In this document: positions 10,401-23,821 of the stretch, piece by piece
How the letters are laid out: the number at the start of each line of letters is the position of its first letter
Position numbering within the stretch: position 1 is the first letter of the stretch
The notes under the pieces: model-generated
Seen by the model: only the letters and a program-made list of their open reading frames with translations
Databases searched by the model: none
What the model was told of the DNA's origin: nothing
NCBI GenBank assembly: GCA_947359465.1
Contig: OX375878.1
Location: 84,485,627-84,549,626 of the forward strand
Length of the DNA stretch: 64,000 nucleotides
Reading direction: 5' to 3'
Origin: Metellina segmentata
Taxonomy: Eukaryota > Arthropoda > Arachnida > Araneae > Tetragnathidae
Position numbers and translations under genes: made by a program

Positions 10401-13400
10401 TTATTAGTCTCAAACTAATATTAATAGTAGTGGTCTGATTTTTAAAACGTTAAAAGGCAGGATTTGTCGATAGATTTTTCTGACAAACGCAGCCACCATT
10501 TAAGAATACAATCTGTATAACAGCTTCAAAAGAAGCCAATACGTTTCATACCTGAGGGGAATTAATGTCTTCGCCGAATGTACCAAGGTGAGTCGACGTA
10601 AGATCCCTACAATAGAGACGGACTCACACTTCTTTACAGCTTAACCCATTGCGTGACTTAAGGTAACTGCTTCGTCATCCCGAAATGGTTTCCTCGCCAT
10701 TTTTTCACTTCTTTTCACCAGATGGATCAGTCGTCTGCTTTTATTATTGCAGACTTTCTTTTGCTATTTCCTGGGTGACATACCGAGTTTCTGTGATGTA
10801 TCGGGAAGGTATTTTACGGAGGGAGAATTTAAGCGGGATATACGGGAGGATTTTTTCTGCGATGTGTGGAAGGTTATTGGAGGAGACTTTTCTTCTTCGC
10901 GCTCTCGTGAAAGGAATTTCTTCCCAGATATCTTTAACGCCCATCTTAAAGAAATCCTGATCACACAAATATAAATCTTCTGTGAAGTAGAGGATGTATG
11001 CATCATCTTGTAAAAAGAAAACACAAATCAAGCAATCGTGCTTAAAAACCTGACATCTGAATAGCTTATTCATGTTTCCTAGCAGCTTAGTGGTGTTTTT
11101 TCCTGATTTCCAACTCCACTAAATCGGTGAAATCAATTTTTGAGTTTTTATTTGAATTTAATATTCATTCTAAAGTAAATAGATGCAATCAACGAAATGA
11201 TGCGGGAGTCTACTATTTTTAACATATACTACTTCTTAAAAACATCTCAATTGTCAGAAAAGTACAAAATTAGTATTTACTATTAATTATTTTACTTACA
11301 AACAATAGATATTTTGTGTTTTCTACTATAAAATATATATCTCTTATAGACAAGTCTGTCTTATGACAAACATGTATGACACAACCAGAATTTACTTCAG
11401 TGTTTCTCATTGCAATTATGTGTACGTTTTGTCAGAATTGTGTTTGGGTATCATGCTTGCTTTAGAATACAAACAGTGGTTATTTCCTAAGGCAAACAAC
11501 TTTTGAAAAAAGTGCTATTTGAATGAAAGTTTATTTACAAAGCTTTGATTATTGCTTTAATTTTCAATACCATTCATTGATATGCTACCTTTTCGTTTCA
11601 ATTTGTGCAATAGGTTAAATGATATTAGAACATTCGGATTTGTTTTATCTTTACATGTGGTTCATACCTTCATACCATACGTTACATACAATACAAATCC
11701 ATACTCATAAGTGAGGTTTAGCATAAATTTGCAGTAAACATAAATTTTGTCCTTGGAATAAAACGAAACCATAAAATATATCATATTTAACACAATATGT
11801 TTCTTCCACAACTCAAATTGCTTTTTCAATAAAATGGTAATCATTATATTTCACATCGTTCGTTATAATTACGGGAAGAATTCTAAAGATGGAACAGATT
11901 TCTGAAAGAGATCAACCTTTGAAACCCTCGGTAAACTTTAAGCCTCAAATACTAAAAATAAAATCTTCCTCTTTTACGGTTTTATCTAACCTAAAGAATT
12001 TATCTTTACGTTTGAAATTAATGGAAAACTGATCCAACTCATTTTGTTTCTACGTCAAAGATGCCCAGGATTCTCTAAAATTAATGTCTTTTAGAACTGT
12101 ATCTGTCAGATGCAATGATGAATGACACAGATTAAGCTCTTGTTCAGTTGAGTAATTTCAATACGATTTCCATTTTAACGATAACGTTTTCGGTAAGATT
12201 AGCTACGAACCTATTTTCCCGTGAGATTCCGGCATATGGTTTGCATATTCCTTTGCTTTTGATGGTATATCCATTTTACTAACTCGCACATTTTACAAAA
12301 AGTTTCAGCTCTTTAAATTCTTTCTTATATTGGTGTCTTCCATTAACTTTTCAAAAACGCATTATGATAGACCTTTTTTCCCAATTACCCAGTTCTGAAA
12401 CGGCTTCTTCCTTTTTATTGTGCAGTAAATTGTGTTGATTTACTTTGTTAAAACGATTTGCGGCTTTACTATAAAATCATCAAACTGTCGTAATATCTCA
12501 TATTGTGGTATGATCACTTCAATCAAGTATTTCTGATTTTATATTAGAAGTAATTGTAATTATCGTGAAGTCATTTTATACTTGAAGTTTAAATAATAAG
12601 CTGGGGTAATAAAGTAAGCTGGTAAAATAAATGTAATAATGGGCTCCATTCTTTTAACCTAAACTTTATTTCTCTAAATTTGTTTCGAAAACTAAAGCCT
12701 TTATTTATGGTATAAATCAATTAGAATCCAACAATTTGGATTTTGTAAAGCCCTAACTGTCCCCAAAAGAAGCTATTTCTCTCCAAGAAACCATCACACC
12801 TAATTTTTGTAGTTGAGATTCGCATACTGCGTATAAGTTTGAAATATTACTGTAGGAAAGCTTGTGTCTCCTGTTATTAAACATATGATAAATCTCATAT
12901 GGCATCTCATATCACTCTTGAAACTATTGATGTTTTTCTCTGCCCGCCTTTTCATTAGATAGTGCGAATAAATGGAATGAGAATAAATGGATTAATGCAT
13001 TGTTTTGATTAGTTAAGAGACGTGGCTGTATTTATTTTCGCAAAATTTTATGATAAGTTATGTATATCAATTGAAGGTTCATATACAGGAAAATCTACGA
13101 CAGAATCATCCAAATACTGACATGCGTTCTATTTGCACTAATAACATGCATGTTAGTCCATCATGCAAGATCTTGCATGAACCCTTCAAAATGTCCTATA
13201 GATTTTAGTCAATGTTTTGCATTTATTTGTATGTAGCCTTAATATGTTACTCTAATGTCATTTTAACATTATTTCGAAGCATTTATGTTTGTGTGCGTGT
13301 AATAGTCTTTAGAAATTATAGAATAATAACTTAGTAGCCAACATAAACAGTTCTATGTATGCATTGGAGGGTGGTATATTCGTATTTAAATCACTTCCAA

Positions 13401-13925
13401 GTTTTTCTCAATTAGAACTGTGTGCTACAATCATTTCTTTGTCACGTTTCAATAAGTTCTCGTAAACAATCGCGTTAAATAACTAATATATAACTACGAT
13501 GGACCAATCTTGTGATTCTTGATCGTTTTTTGTACCATACCACAGTATCCCATTCTGCCCATGCCAGGGTCAGACGAGACAAAAGCGAGTTTTGTGACAA
13601 AACACGCTTCTCTTTGCTGCTAAAATACAAATATTTTTTTCTGTTATATTAGAAGGGTCAGGAAGACATTTTCTCCAACTTTTGTCTTTATGGATAGTGA
13701 TTATTAAATACTGCATATAAAAGTATTTGAGACTCATAACGCTTGAAAACACCTATGATGCATTCATCACCAGCTCTTTCAGTGGTCATACTATGATATA
13801 GTATCAGATATTTTATATCCTTTTTCTGTACAGCTAAATGCAGTGTTATTGCAGCGTAACAGGGTGCTTTCTGAGCGTGACGATATTTTATAGTTGATAA
13901 GTTGGCCGATAGATTAAACACGAGA
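10401..13925. other. No supported gene
   Basis: The region at 10680-11075 has overlapping open frames on both strands (up to 109 codons) and somewhat higher GC, but no recognisable domain or splice structure. The remainder is AT-rich without repeats I can define. Confidence 0.4.
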
Positions 13926-14058
13926 TGTCGTCAGCTCAAGTGTTGGCCTCGTCACCTGACCGTGGCTCAAAATTATGAGGCATTGTCCTCGGATCTTTCT
14001 ATTAGGGATTCATCTCGGACCCTCTCCAATAGTCCTTTGTGTTGCTCTAGTACGAAGT
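13926..14058 (+). mobile_element. SINE core fragment, 5'-truncated
   Basis: Matches the shared SINE core: GTCAGCTCAAGTGTTGGCCT, CACCTGACCGTGGCTCAAAA, TTGTCCTCGGATCTTTC and TTGTGTTGCTCTAGTACG. It has no head and no clear tail. Confidence 0.75.
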
Positions 14059-14089
14059 CTATTCAATTGCCAACCTATTGAACGTAATC

Positions 14090-14515
14090 AAAACGACAAT
14101 AAACTGCATTTTAATGTAATCCCCGGTATGTTGTATAATGTGTATGTGTAATGCGAGAGCATTTTTGAGTAACTAGAAATGAAATTTTCGTCTCACCTCT
14201 GTTTAGTTTACACTGAAAATCCATATTGTACGAATCCTATAACAATAAACTTCATTTTAAGGTACCCCCCCCCCCCGATATGTATCACGCGAGAAAACAT
14301 TTTTGAGTAACTAGAACTTAAATCTTCGTATTCCCTCTTTTTTGTTTACGCTGAAAATCCCTATTGTACGAATCCTATAACAATAAACTTCATTTTAAGG
14401 TAACCCCCAATATGTATCATGCTAGAGAGAATTTTTGAGTAACTAGAAGTTAAATCTTCGTCTTACCTCTGTTTTGTTTACTCTAAAAATCCCTATCGTA
14501 CGCGTCATGTAACAA
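14090..14515. repeat. ~140-bp tandem repeat, three units
   Basis: The landmark CAATAAACTTCATTTTAAGG recurs near 14097, 14243 and 14381, followed each time by a C-run, a TATGT..AT block, GAGTAACTAGAA and TTTGTTTAC. Spacing is 146 and 138 bp. The second unit carries a 10-C run. It directly follows a SINE fragment. Confidence 0.85.
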
Positions 14516-16154
14516 CACTCAACCACTAACCATACTTGAAGATACTGCCTTTTTAACTGCTACCGACGCTATAGTAATATTTTTAATTTTACTTTTCAAT
14601 TTACCTCCCGGTGGGTAACAAGCCCTAAGTTAAGAATCACGGGTCTAAATTCTTTTCAGATGTAAAAAACACGTCAAAAATAATTATTTCCTTTCACTCA
14701 CGAGTCTTAATATATCATATCCCCTCGAGAGCACTTCCAAGTGAAACAGACCATCCCTAACATTTAAGTGATCTCGAGATTGAAGAAGCAATCCTGTGCT
14801 ATATCTCTAGAGATTCCTTTCTGGAGAAGCTCCTCATGAGTCAACAAAGAATCATATCTTGTGCAAGCAGTCGTGGGTGCTAGAATGAGTGGCTGCAGAG
14901 GGGAAACTTTTCCGATTTGTCACCAATTGAACAAAGCGGAGAATTGCTAGCTGAGGTGGTCAGCGAGCATGTTCGGTGATGGATGTCTAAATGGCCTGGT
15001 ATGGCTGGACTGATTAATTGTGATTCCTGTCATATTTGATGGATGAAGGATAACCCTACATACAAACACCTCTTCTCTGGATTATAATTCCTTCCTTTCT
15101 CTCGACAATGACTTTCGGAATTGGGGCAGTCTCACCCTTTCTGGTTCCCCTAAACTTCATTGAACCAAAGGGCAGTGTGTCTGTACAGAGAGGATTTATT
15201 TTTAAATAAACTTTTAGTGACCTGTGACACATTCTATTTGTCACATAAAATGTTGGCTTTAGTGACTATTTCACTTATGGGACACGATAAGGGTTTGGTA
15301 TCATTTCTAAGGAATTGTTTATCGTTACAAATACTATTTTCTTATTTGTAGAAATGCAATGGCCTTTTAAAATTGGATTTAGTAGATCGAAATTGGTTTT
15401 TTTTTTCACAATCAGTGTAGTCAGTGTACTGATTAATTTATGAAAGATTAAATTAGTTTTGAATTGAAAGCGAGGAGTGCCGCTCTGAAACAAAAGTAAA
15501 CGTCGTTGTATCTGTAAAATTATTAAACAACTGAATTACAACCGTGATTTTTGAACTACACTTCAAGGTTACTAACTACACAAAAGAGAACGGTCTTGTA
15601 TTCCATATAAGGACTGTTCTTCAGCTTCAAAGCCAGTGTTAGGGAAAGTTTAATCTGACTAATGATTGAAAGACTAAAAAATTCATTTTGACTAATGTGT
15701 AATGATTGATTGGTTTTTGACCTTCCATGAAGGTTTTAGTTTTTATCAATTAATCATGACTAATATTCATGATTGATTTTATACCTCCATTCAACATTTT
15801 GAATCCTGTAAAAATGGTATGTGCCTCTGTTAAGTGTTGCAACAAAATACCTACCTACTCACATGTTGAAGAGGAAACTTAAAATTACATTGAAAAAAAG
15901 AATAAAATGATTAAATTATTTATTGATTAATACAATGCACACACACATAACAGAATCACGTAACACATCAAATTACAAAAATGAATGTAGGACTTAATTG
16001 ATTAAATTATGTTCATGACAAATTTTTCAATCAGGATTAACTTTCAGCAGTTGAATTTTTAACTAACCAATATTAACATATTGAAATGGTTAGCTGATCA
16101 CAATGAGCACATTTTAAAAAGCTGATTACCTTTGGTACGTAGGTAGCTAATTAA
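14516..16154. other. No supported gene
   Basis: No domain, splice-bounded exon or repeat structure recognised. At 15640-16120 there are many short ATTAATCATG/TGATTGATT-like motifs but no defined unit. Confidence 0.4.
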
Positions 16155-16440
16155 CATTTCACTGGAGCGACGCAACTGGCTATTGCCAACGATTCTGAAT
16201 CAATCCCTAAGGAAAAGGTCCAAAGACAAGGCCTCGTAATCTTGAACCACTGTCAAATGAGGACAGCATCTGAGCTTGCAATCCACTCTCCAAGCTTCCA
16301 CTCCAACATGAGGACACGACAGATTTAACGTTCCCCAACCTCTGTGTACACGATGGTTTTTGGCACGACCTAGTTTCGAACTCACAACTCTCCAATTGCT
16401 AATTCGTTGCTGTTTCAACTGGGCTACCAAGGACCCGATT
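16155..16440 (-). mobile_element. SINE, family B, near full length
   Basis: The minus-strand head at the right reads GGTAGCCCAGTTGAAACAGC with a B-box-like GAGTTCGAAAC. The core continues with CATCGTGTACAC, GTTAAATCTGTCGTG, GGAGAGTGGATTGCAAGC, GTTCAAGATTACGAGG and GCAATAGCCAGTTG. The tail at the left ends in the GCTACCTACG-type repeat. Confidence 0.85.
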
Positions 16441-16804
16441 ACCTTTGGAGTGAAGCGCGCTGAAGAACTGTGTAAAGATTGAATACCCACGAAACGAGAA
16501 GGTGTTTTTGAATTAACCTTGCCACCGATCCCCCCACTTTCGACGAGAAGGGGGCGTTCGAAAAATGGACATGTAACATCGCTAAAAGAGCGGAAACATC
16601 TCCTATTTTCCCTACCCAGGTGTCAGCCACGTGACACGTGCACACATTTTGCGTCTTGCCCTCCCCCTCCTTCGACTCGCAAATACTACATCCTCCTTCC
16701 TGTGCCGTCTCATCCTGTCAACCTCCCCCGCCCAAGCAATACTGCCCCGACTGTCACTGCCAGCAAAAAGCCCTCCGTCGTGTACCCGGGTCTGATTGTG
16801 ACGC

Positions 16805-18630
16805 ATGTTGCTCCAGTGTTATCACACGTAAGTGGAGTGTGGCACCATTGCCAAGTTCTGGGATTCTTTCCCATGATTTTTTTTATTCTTACAAGTATAC
16901 CTTCTTTCGGCTTTCGCGCGATCATTGATGTAAACTAATAACTGGACTAAATACAGTGACATCATTGTCGACCTCTGAGATTCTAGATGAATTTTTCTAA
17001 AACATATTCTATTAATTTTGATAATTTTATGTAAATTATTAACCGGGATAAATCCAGTGGCACAGTTGCTGGGAGTTTTGATGTATTCTTTTCCTGATAT
17101 CTTCATTGTTATGGATATATTTTTTGTCCAGTTTTCGATCCTCTGATGTTGACTAACATTTGGATTCCTATGGATGTAAATCATTAACCGGGATAAATCC
17201 AGTGGCACAGTTGCCGAGTTTTCATGTATTCTTTTCCTGATATCTTCATTGTTATGGATATATTTTTGTCCAGTTTTCGATCCTCTGATGTTGACTAACA
17301 TTTGGATTCCTATGGATGTAAATCATTAACCTTGATAAATCCAGTGGCACAGTTGTTGAGTTTTGATGCATTCTTTTCCTGATATCTTCATTGTTATGGA
17401 TATATTTTTGTCTAGTTTTCGATCCTCTGATGTTGACTAACATTTGGATTCCTATGGATGTAAATCATTAACCTTGATAAATCCAGTGGCACAGTTGTTG
17501 AGTTTTGATGCATTCTATTCCTGATATCTTCATTGTTATGGATATATTTTTGTCCAGTTTTCGATCCTCTGATGTTGACTAACATTTGGATTCCTATGGA
17601 TGTAAATCATTAACCGGGATAAATCCAGTGGCACAGTTGCCGAGTTTTCATGTATTCTTTTCCTGATATCTTCATTGTTATGGATATATTTTTGTCCAGT
17701 TTTCGATCCTCTGATGTTGACTAACATTTGGATTCTATTTGGATGACTAACATTAATATTCTAGTGGAATCCTTTTAAGAATTTAATGTGTAAAGTAATA
17801 TGCGGGTTAAATGGGTGATGGCTCATTACCAAATACATAATTTTTTTACTGTTGCTGGAGTGCGAGCTCGAGATTGATGTGTCAATTTATTTTCATTTTA
17901 ATATTTATTGTTCGCACAACTTTCCAGCAAAATTTTGATTTGATATTTTATCGGAATTGGAAAACAGTAAATTTTTCAGAACAGAACTCGTCATTTCAAG
18001 AGTAAATATCCAGTTGTAACAAACGTCTTGTTTTTAAGTGTAGATTAAATTCCAATGTAGCTTGCAATGTAGTCCACTTTAAAAGTTTTAAGGCACTTGG
18101 ATCCTTAAATAGAATTAATGGCGTACAATTGTATGTGAATATATTTATGCTCACAAAAGTGTTATCACGAGTAAGTGCGGGTGGAACCACTGCCAATATG
18201 GAATATTTTCCCCATGTTTCTTTTACAATAAATATATATTATAAATTAAGTTAGATGCAGTGGCTCCTTTACTAACTTTTGGTGTATTCTTTTCCTAATT
18301 TTTTCATTGTTATAAATATCTTTGGTTTTTGATCATCTGATGAAGATAAACAACTGTCTTAAATTTGGTGGCACCATTCTTAACGGCTCTAGAATTCCAA
18401 ACTTCGTTGGTTATGAATATATCTTTTAAGTTTTCCATCATTATAACGTACACTATTAATTCGGTTAAAAAGTACTGTGGCTCCATTGCCAACTTTCGCT
18501 ATTCTTTATCTGAATTTCTTGGTAAAAATATTTTTTGTTCAGTTTTTATCGTGAAGTGTAAAAAACCAGGTTGAATGCAGTGGCATCATTACCAAAGTCT
18601 GGAATTGTCTTCCATATTTTTTTTTGTACA
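16805..18630. repeat. Old satellite region: 142-bp core with decayed flanks
   Basis: The core 16985-17752 holds about five units with the landmark TTAACC(GG/TT)GATAAATCCA at about 17041, 17186, 17328, 17470 and 17612 (spacing 145, 142, 142, 142). On either side (16805-16985 and 18165-18630) are recognisably related but much diverged pieces: AGTGGCACCATTGCCAA, TTCTTTTCCTAATTTTTTC, GTGGCTCCATTGCC. This is homogenisation in the centre and decay at the edges. The 159-codon minus-strand frame through it is a shadow, since 142 is not a multiple of three. Confidence 0.9.
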
Positions 18631-19961
18631 TGAGTGTATTTATGTTTATCTGTGTGCATGAAGTAAACTAAAAAGGACAAGTGAAGTAGATAGACTCGCT
18701 GTAATGTTCGATCAGGTTATCAAAATATTTTTTACATGTGCCGTTCTATTTTGCTTTTCTTTTTAAAAAGTAAATTCTAATAACTGTTTAAAATTTCAGT
18801 ACAAAATGTCATTTTTATCTTTAAAAAACCTCTAACATGTCGAGGAAAACTGATAAATTTAGTCAAAGGTTAGAACTTTCATATGTTTGTCATACGTTTC
18901 AAAGTAAAGGAAATAAACTTTGGAATTTTTTACGTAATTTGAAAAGGCCGGAAAAATACATTCTAAAAAGTTTTATCAAGATATGCTGAACTCTTACTTT
19001 GATTTTCTTAATTCCTTGTGATACATGAAATTTTATAATTTAAACCAAAAGTCGTTTTATTTAAATGGTCTCATTGATCATTAAAATTAAATAAATAACG
19101 CATAATTTTAATGTCATTCGCCAGTTTTAACGTAAATAAGTTGTTAATAATAATATAAATCCTGTTGCAATTGTCTCTATTATAACCACCATGCTATTTT
19201 TTTTTCTTCTCGTGTAATTCAATTTATTGATAGAATTCATTGAACCTTTGGGTATTTTTCTCATTTTGTATGGGTTTAGAACAATAATTTTATGTTAGTT
19301 TTTTGGTTAAAAGTAAGACACTCTGGTGGAAATAAAATCTTCGCATTAATACTTGAATCTACTTCTAAGGATCTATCAAGGAAAATCACTTCTTGGTTAT
19401 TTCAAATCACGAAATTGTTTTAGGATTGATGAAAATAATATATCGTTACCTCTTATTATCCACAATTTCCCTCACTAAACTCTTCCCTTTTAATAAAACC
19501 TCAGTTTTAAATCCACCTCATTGTCTAGAATGTCCTATTATATGTCAAAGAACGTCACCAGACTATAGAAAAAAATCGAATTTTGCGGGGTCAGAGCGCG
19601 TTTAAAATATCGATCTCAGCTCCCCCTCCGTGCGCTGAATACCAAGCCGAAATCCTCCCTGATTGAAACTTTTGAAATGAGTCGATAAAACAGTGGAAGC
19701 GGGAAAAATTATCGGCCAGGAACTAAAAAAGGAACGGTTATAGTTCCGTTGAAACATAAAAGGGATAAGAATTATTCTTCTCCTCTGAGAAAGGCTTCCG
19801 TTTTCTTTTGAGTATCCTTGATAATGGAAATTGCATTGGAGTTACGTACTTCCAGTGAGCATGGATGTTGCTTTACAATTATTGACATTCAAAGGAACTG
19901 TATCTGTTAAACTATTGAGATAGTAAGGTAATTCACATTGCCCATTTACTCATGCTAGTCT
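18631..19961. other. No supported gene
   Basis: AT-rich sequence without recognisable coding or repeat structure, up to the satellite-bearing element. Confidence 0.4.
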
Positions 19962-22237
19962 TTAACCCTCCTGGTGCTGTTCTCCACGAGATATCTAGTC
20001 ATCAGCAAAACCATAAGCAGATTTGAATGGATGAGATATCTCGTTATTCGATGAAAACTGATCAGATCGGGATCAATTAAAAAATGGCAATCATAAAAAA
20101 ATGGCTACATTTTTAGGCGAGATATCGGGTCATTAGCAAAACCATTAGCAGATTTGTATGGATGAGATATCTCGTTATTCGAAGAAAACTGATCAGATCT
20201 TGATATCTTCATCATAAAAAATGGCTACATTTGTACACGATATATCTCGTCATTAGCAAAACCATTAGCAGATTTGTATGGATGAGATATCTCGTTATTC
20301 GAAGAAAACTGATCAGATCTTGATATCTTCATCATAAAAAATGGCTACATTTGTACACGATATATCTCGTCATTAGCAAAACCTTTAGCAGATTTGTATG
20401 GATGAGTTATCTCGTTATTCGAAGAAAACTGATCAGATCTTGATATCTTCATCATAAAAAATGGCTACATTTGTACACGATATATCTCGTCATTAGCAAA
20501 ACCATTAGCAGATTTGTATGGATGAGATATCTCGTTATTCGAAGAAAACTGATCAGATCTTGATATCTTCATCATAAAAAATGGCTACATTTGTACACGA
20601 TATATCTCGTCATTAGCAAAACCTTTAGCAGATTTGTATGGATGAGTTATCTCGTTATTCGAAGAAAACTGATCAGATCTTGATATCTTCATCATAAAAA
20701 ATGGCTACATTTGTACACGATATATCTCGTCATTAGCAAAACCATTAGCAGATTTGTATGGATGAGATATCTCGTTATTCGAAGAAAACTGATCAGATCT
20801 TGATATCTTCATCATAAAAAATGGCTACATTTGTACACGATATATCTCGTCATTAGCAAAACCATTAGCAGATTTGTATGGATGAGATATCTCGTTATTC
20901 GAAGAAAACTGATCAGATCTTGATATCTTCATCATAAAAAATGGCTACATTTGTACACGATATATCTCGTCATTAGCAAAACCATTAGCAGATTTGTATG
21001 GATGAGATATCTCGTTATTCGAAGAAAACTGATCAGATCTTGATATCTTCATCATAAAAAATGGCTACATTTGTACACGATATATCTCGTCATTAGCAAA
21101 ACCTTTAGCAGATTTGTATGGATGAGTTATCTCGTTATTCGAAGAAAACTGATCAGATCTTGATATCTTCATCATAAAAAATGGCTACATTTGTACACGA
21201 TATATCTCGTCATTAGCAAAACCATTAGCAGATTTGTATGGATGAGATATCTCGTTATTCGAAGAAAACTGATCAGATCTTGATATCTTCATCATAAAAA
21301 ATGGCTACATTTGTACACGATATATCTCGTCATTAGCAAAACCTTTAGCAGATTTGTATGGATGAGCTATCTCGTTATTCGAAGAAAACTGATCAGATCT
21401 TGATATCTTCATCATAAAAAATGGCTACATTTGTACACGATATATCTCGTCATTAGCAAAACCATTAGCAGATTTGTATGGATGAGATATCTCGTTATTC
21501 GAAGAAAACTGATCAGATCTTGATATCTTCATCATAAAAAATGGCTACATTTGTACACGATATATCTCGTCATTAGCAAAACCTTTAGCAGATTTGTATG
21601 GATGAGTTATCTCGTTATTCGAAGAAAACTGATCAGATCTTGATATCTTCATCATAAAAAATGGCTACATTTGTACACGATATATCTCGTCATTAGCAAA
21701 ACCTTTAGCAGATTTGTATGGATGAGTTATCTCGTTATTCGAAGAAAACTGATCAGATCTTGATATCTTCATCATAAAAAATGGCTACATTTGTACACGA
21801 TATATCTCGTCATTAGCAAAACCATTAGCAGATTTGTATGGATGAGATATCTCGTTATTCGAAGAAAACTGATCAGATCTTGATATCTTCATCATAAAAA
21901 ATGGCTACATTTGTACACGATATATCTCGTCATTAGCAAAACCATTAGCAGATTTGTATGGATGAGATATCTCGTTATTCGAAGAAAACTGATCAGATCT
22001 TGATATCTTCATCATAAAAAATGGCTACATTTGTACACGATATATCTCGTCATTAGCAAAACCTTTAGCAGATTTGTATGGATGAGTTATCTCGTTATTC
22101 GAAGAAAACTGATCAGATCTTGATCTCTTTATCATAAAAATGACTGCATTTGTACACAAGATATCTCGTCATTAACAAAACCATTAGCAGATTTGGATGG
22201 ATGAGAGATATCTCGTCGAAATCACTTGGAGGGTTAA
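19962..22237. mobile_element. Giant TTAA-bounded MITE whose interior is a satellite array
   Basis: The left boundary is TTAACCCTCCTGGTG (TTAA at 19962-19965) and the right boundary is CTTGGAGGGTTAA (TTAA at 22234-22237). These are the same inverted ends as the 102-bp copy at 1981-2082. Between them lies a partly decayed lead-in, the 120-bp array (20101-22140) and a degenerate exit unit ending ATCTCGTCGAAATCACTTGG. TTAA duplication and CCC-type tips fit a piggyBac-like non-autonomous element (established for that superfamily). That the array grew inside the element is an inference from its exact containment. No transposase is present. Confidence 0.75.
20101..22140. repeat. 120-bp satellite, 17 units in exact register
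   Basis: Seventeen units of exactly 120 bp. The first and last are partly diverged; the rest are nearly identical. Two unit types differ at two linked sites 23 bp apart: ACCATTAGC with GAGATATCTC, or ACCTTTAGC with GAGTTATCTC. The order is A A B A B A A A B A B A B B A A B, with one private change (GAGCTATCTC) at 21366. The unit itself contains two ~45-bp modules starting at TATCTCGT, plus a shorter third piece. There is no coding potential. Confidence 0.97.
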
Positions 22238-22458
22238 TGTTTGATTGAATTAAACTTCTTAGCACGACTGTTGTCCACCACCGTAATTAGGTTAAACCAC
22301 AGCTATATTCTTTTGAAACACTTGCTCTGTATTCTAGTTGTACAAAATTTTATGTTATTTTAATTCAACTACTAAAAACAATTTAAAAATACATTTTAGT
22401 GTGACAATTTATACGTGAGTTTGGTTTATTATTGCCAAATGATATAAAACAATACCTA

Positions 22459-22695
22459 TTAACTCTCATGGCGCTTATCTCGACGAGGTATCTTGTCATG
22501 AATAACTGACTGGTCAGCAAAACTGACCAGATATTGATGGACGTGATATCTCGTCATTCGAAGAACACTGACCGTATCTTGTCATCGTAAAACAATAGAG
22601 TTTTCGTGATGAAGAGATATTTTGTTATCAGCAAAATCGATCAGATCTTTCTGAACAAGACACTTCGTCGAAACGATTTAAAAGGAAAGAATTTA
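22459..22695. mobile_element. Diverged copy of the TTAA MITE family
   Basis: Begins TTAACTCTCATGGCG. It contains several GAYGAGRTATCTYGTCAT and TGACCAGATATTGATGGACG modules and ends near GACACTTCGTCGAAACG. The right tip is degraded. It sits about 220 bp after the satellite-bearing copy. Confidence 0.65.
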
Positions 22696-23821
22696 AAATT
22701 ATAAAATAATTATTTTTAATTCGGACTATTTTTCTTATTGCAGAGGAAATCTTATCATTATTCATCAAAAAGTGCTTGTGTATTCGCATTATAACATTGC
22801 AAAATTTCTAAGAGTTGAATGCTTTTTGGCTGTTTTAATGTTCGTTAATTCCAATGCAACAATACATATGAGACAAAAATTATATTTACCACAAAAATCA
22901 AAAAATATCGTGAATATCAATGTATTTATCATCAAAATCTACGCTGAATTTTAAATATTGCTAAAAATATTACTAAACATTTTTAAAGCTTCATTTAAAT
23001 ATTTATGAGAATTTAGAAGATGGTGAGTTTATCATTTAACGAATACAAATTTTCACTTTCTTCCAGTGGTGCTTTTATCTTGTGAGAAATGCATGACCTT
23101 TTCTAGTTGAAAAATTTCATTCATTTTATTGATTCGGCGTTTCACGTAATTAAATTGATATCATATTTAAATCACTTAATTAAAGTGATATTTAAATTAC
23201 TCGATTAAATCTATGCTTAAATGAACGACACAAAAACGACTTTCTTCATAGTATAAAAAAAGATTTATAATATAATTCATAGAAGTAATTGAAAATGTAT
23301 CTGGAATACATGGATTCTGTGTATAGAGATTTAAGAATTTTAACTGACATTATTTTGTTATATTTTCTCCGAGAGACTCTTTTTAACTCAATTTATAATC
23401 TACTTAAGTGAATGCTGGCATTTTCTTTGTGTCATGTGTAGAATTTTTTCCATTTAGTCGTTCATTATTAGCATTGAAGAGAAAGTTCGCAATGCATTAA
23501 TAGTTCTCTCAACTGATGTGAAACTTTTTACAATATTTTCTGAATCTGGTGTAGTTTTTCATTCAGATCTTATCTATTTAGACCAACGACTATAGCTAAT
23601 TCATATTTTATAAAAAACGAATAAATGGACTCTTGGTAATTGCCATACACATTCAAGGATATAAGTTCCATGCCAACATACTCCACTAAATACTTAGTAC
23701 AGTAATTCCACAATAGGTGGGACCGACGAAACAAGCTCAAGTCGATTTCGCGTAAATTTTGGTACAGTTTCCATCGATCGCAGAATCGTAATCGTGCACG
23801 CAGATTTCGTGCGAAACGTGT
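22696..23821. other. No supported gene
   Basis: AT-rich. The minus-strand frame 23570-23893 runs into the following repeat and has no recognised domain. Confidence 0.4.

Noticed and set aside
10685..11073. Overlapping frames of 75-109 codons on both strands
   Set aside because: No motif, splice signal or codon bias favours one; probably chance frames in GC-richer DNA.
16519..16938. 139-codon Pro/Ser-rich plus-strand frame
   Set aside because: Overlapped by frames on both strands, no domain, and it runs into degraded satellite sequence.
16822..17727. Minus-strand frames repeating MLVNIRGSKTGQKYIHNNED
   Set aside because: Shadows of the 142-bp satellite. The unit length is not a multiple of three, so the frame shifts between units and no protein is conserved.
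20101..22140. CRISPR-like regular array
   Set aside because: Units are 120 bp without unique spacers, in a eukaryotic context; it is a satellite.
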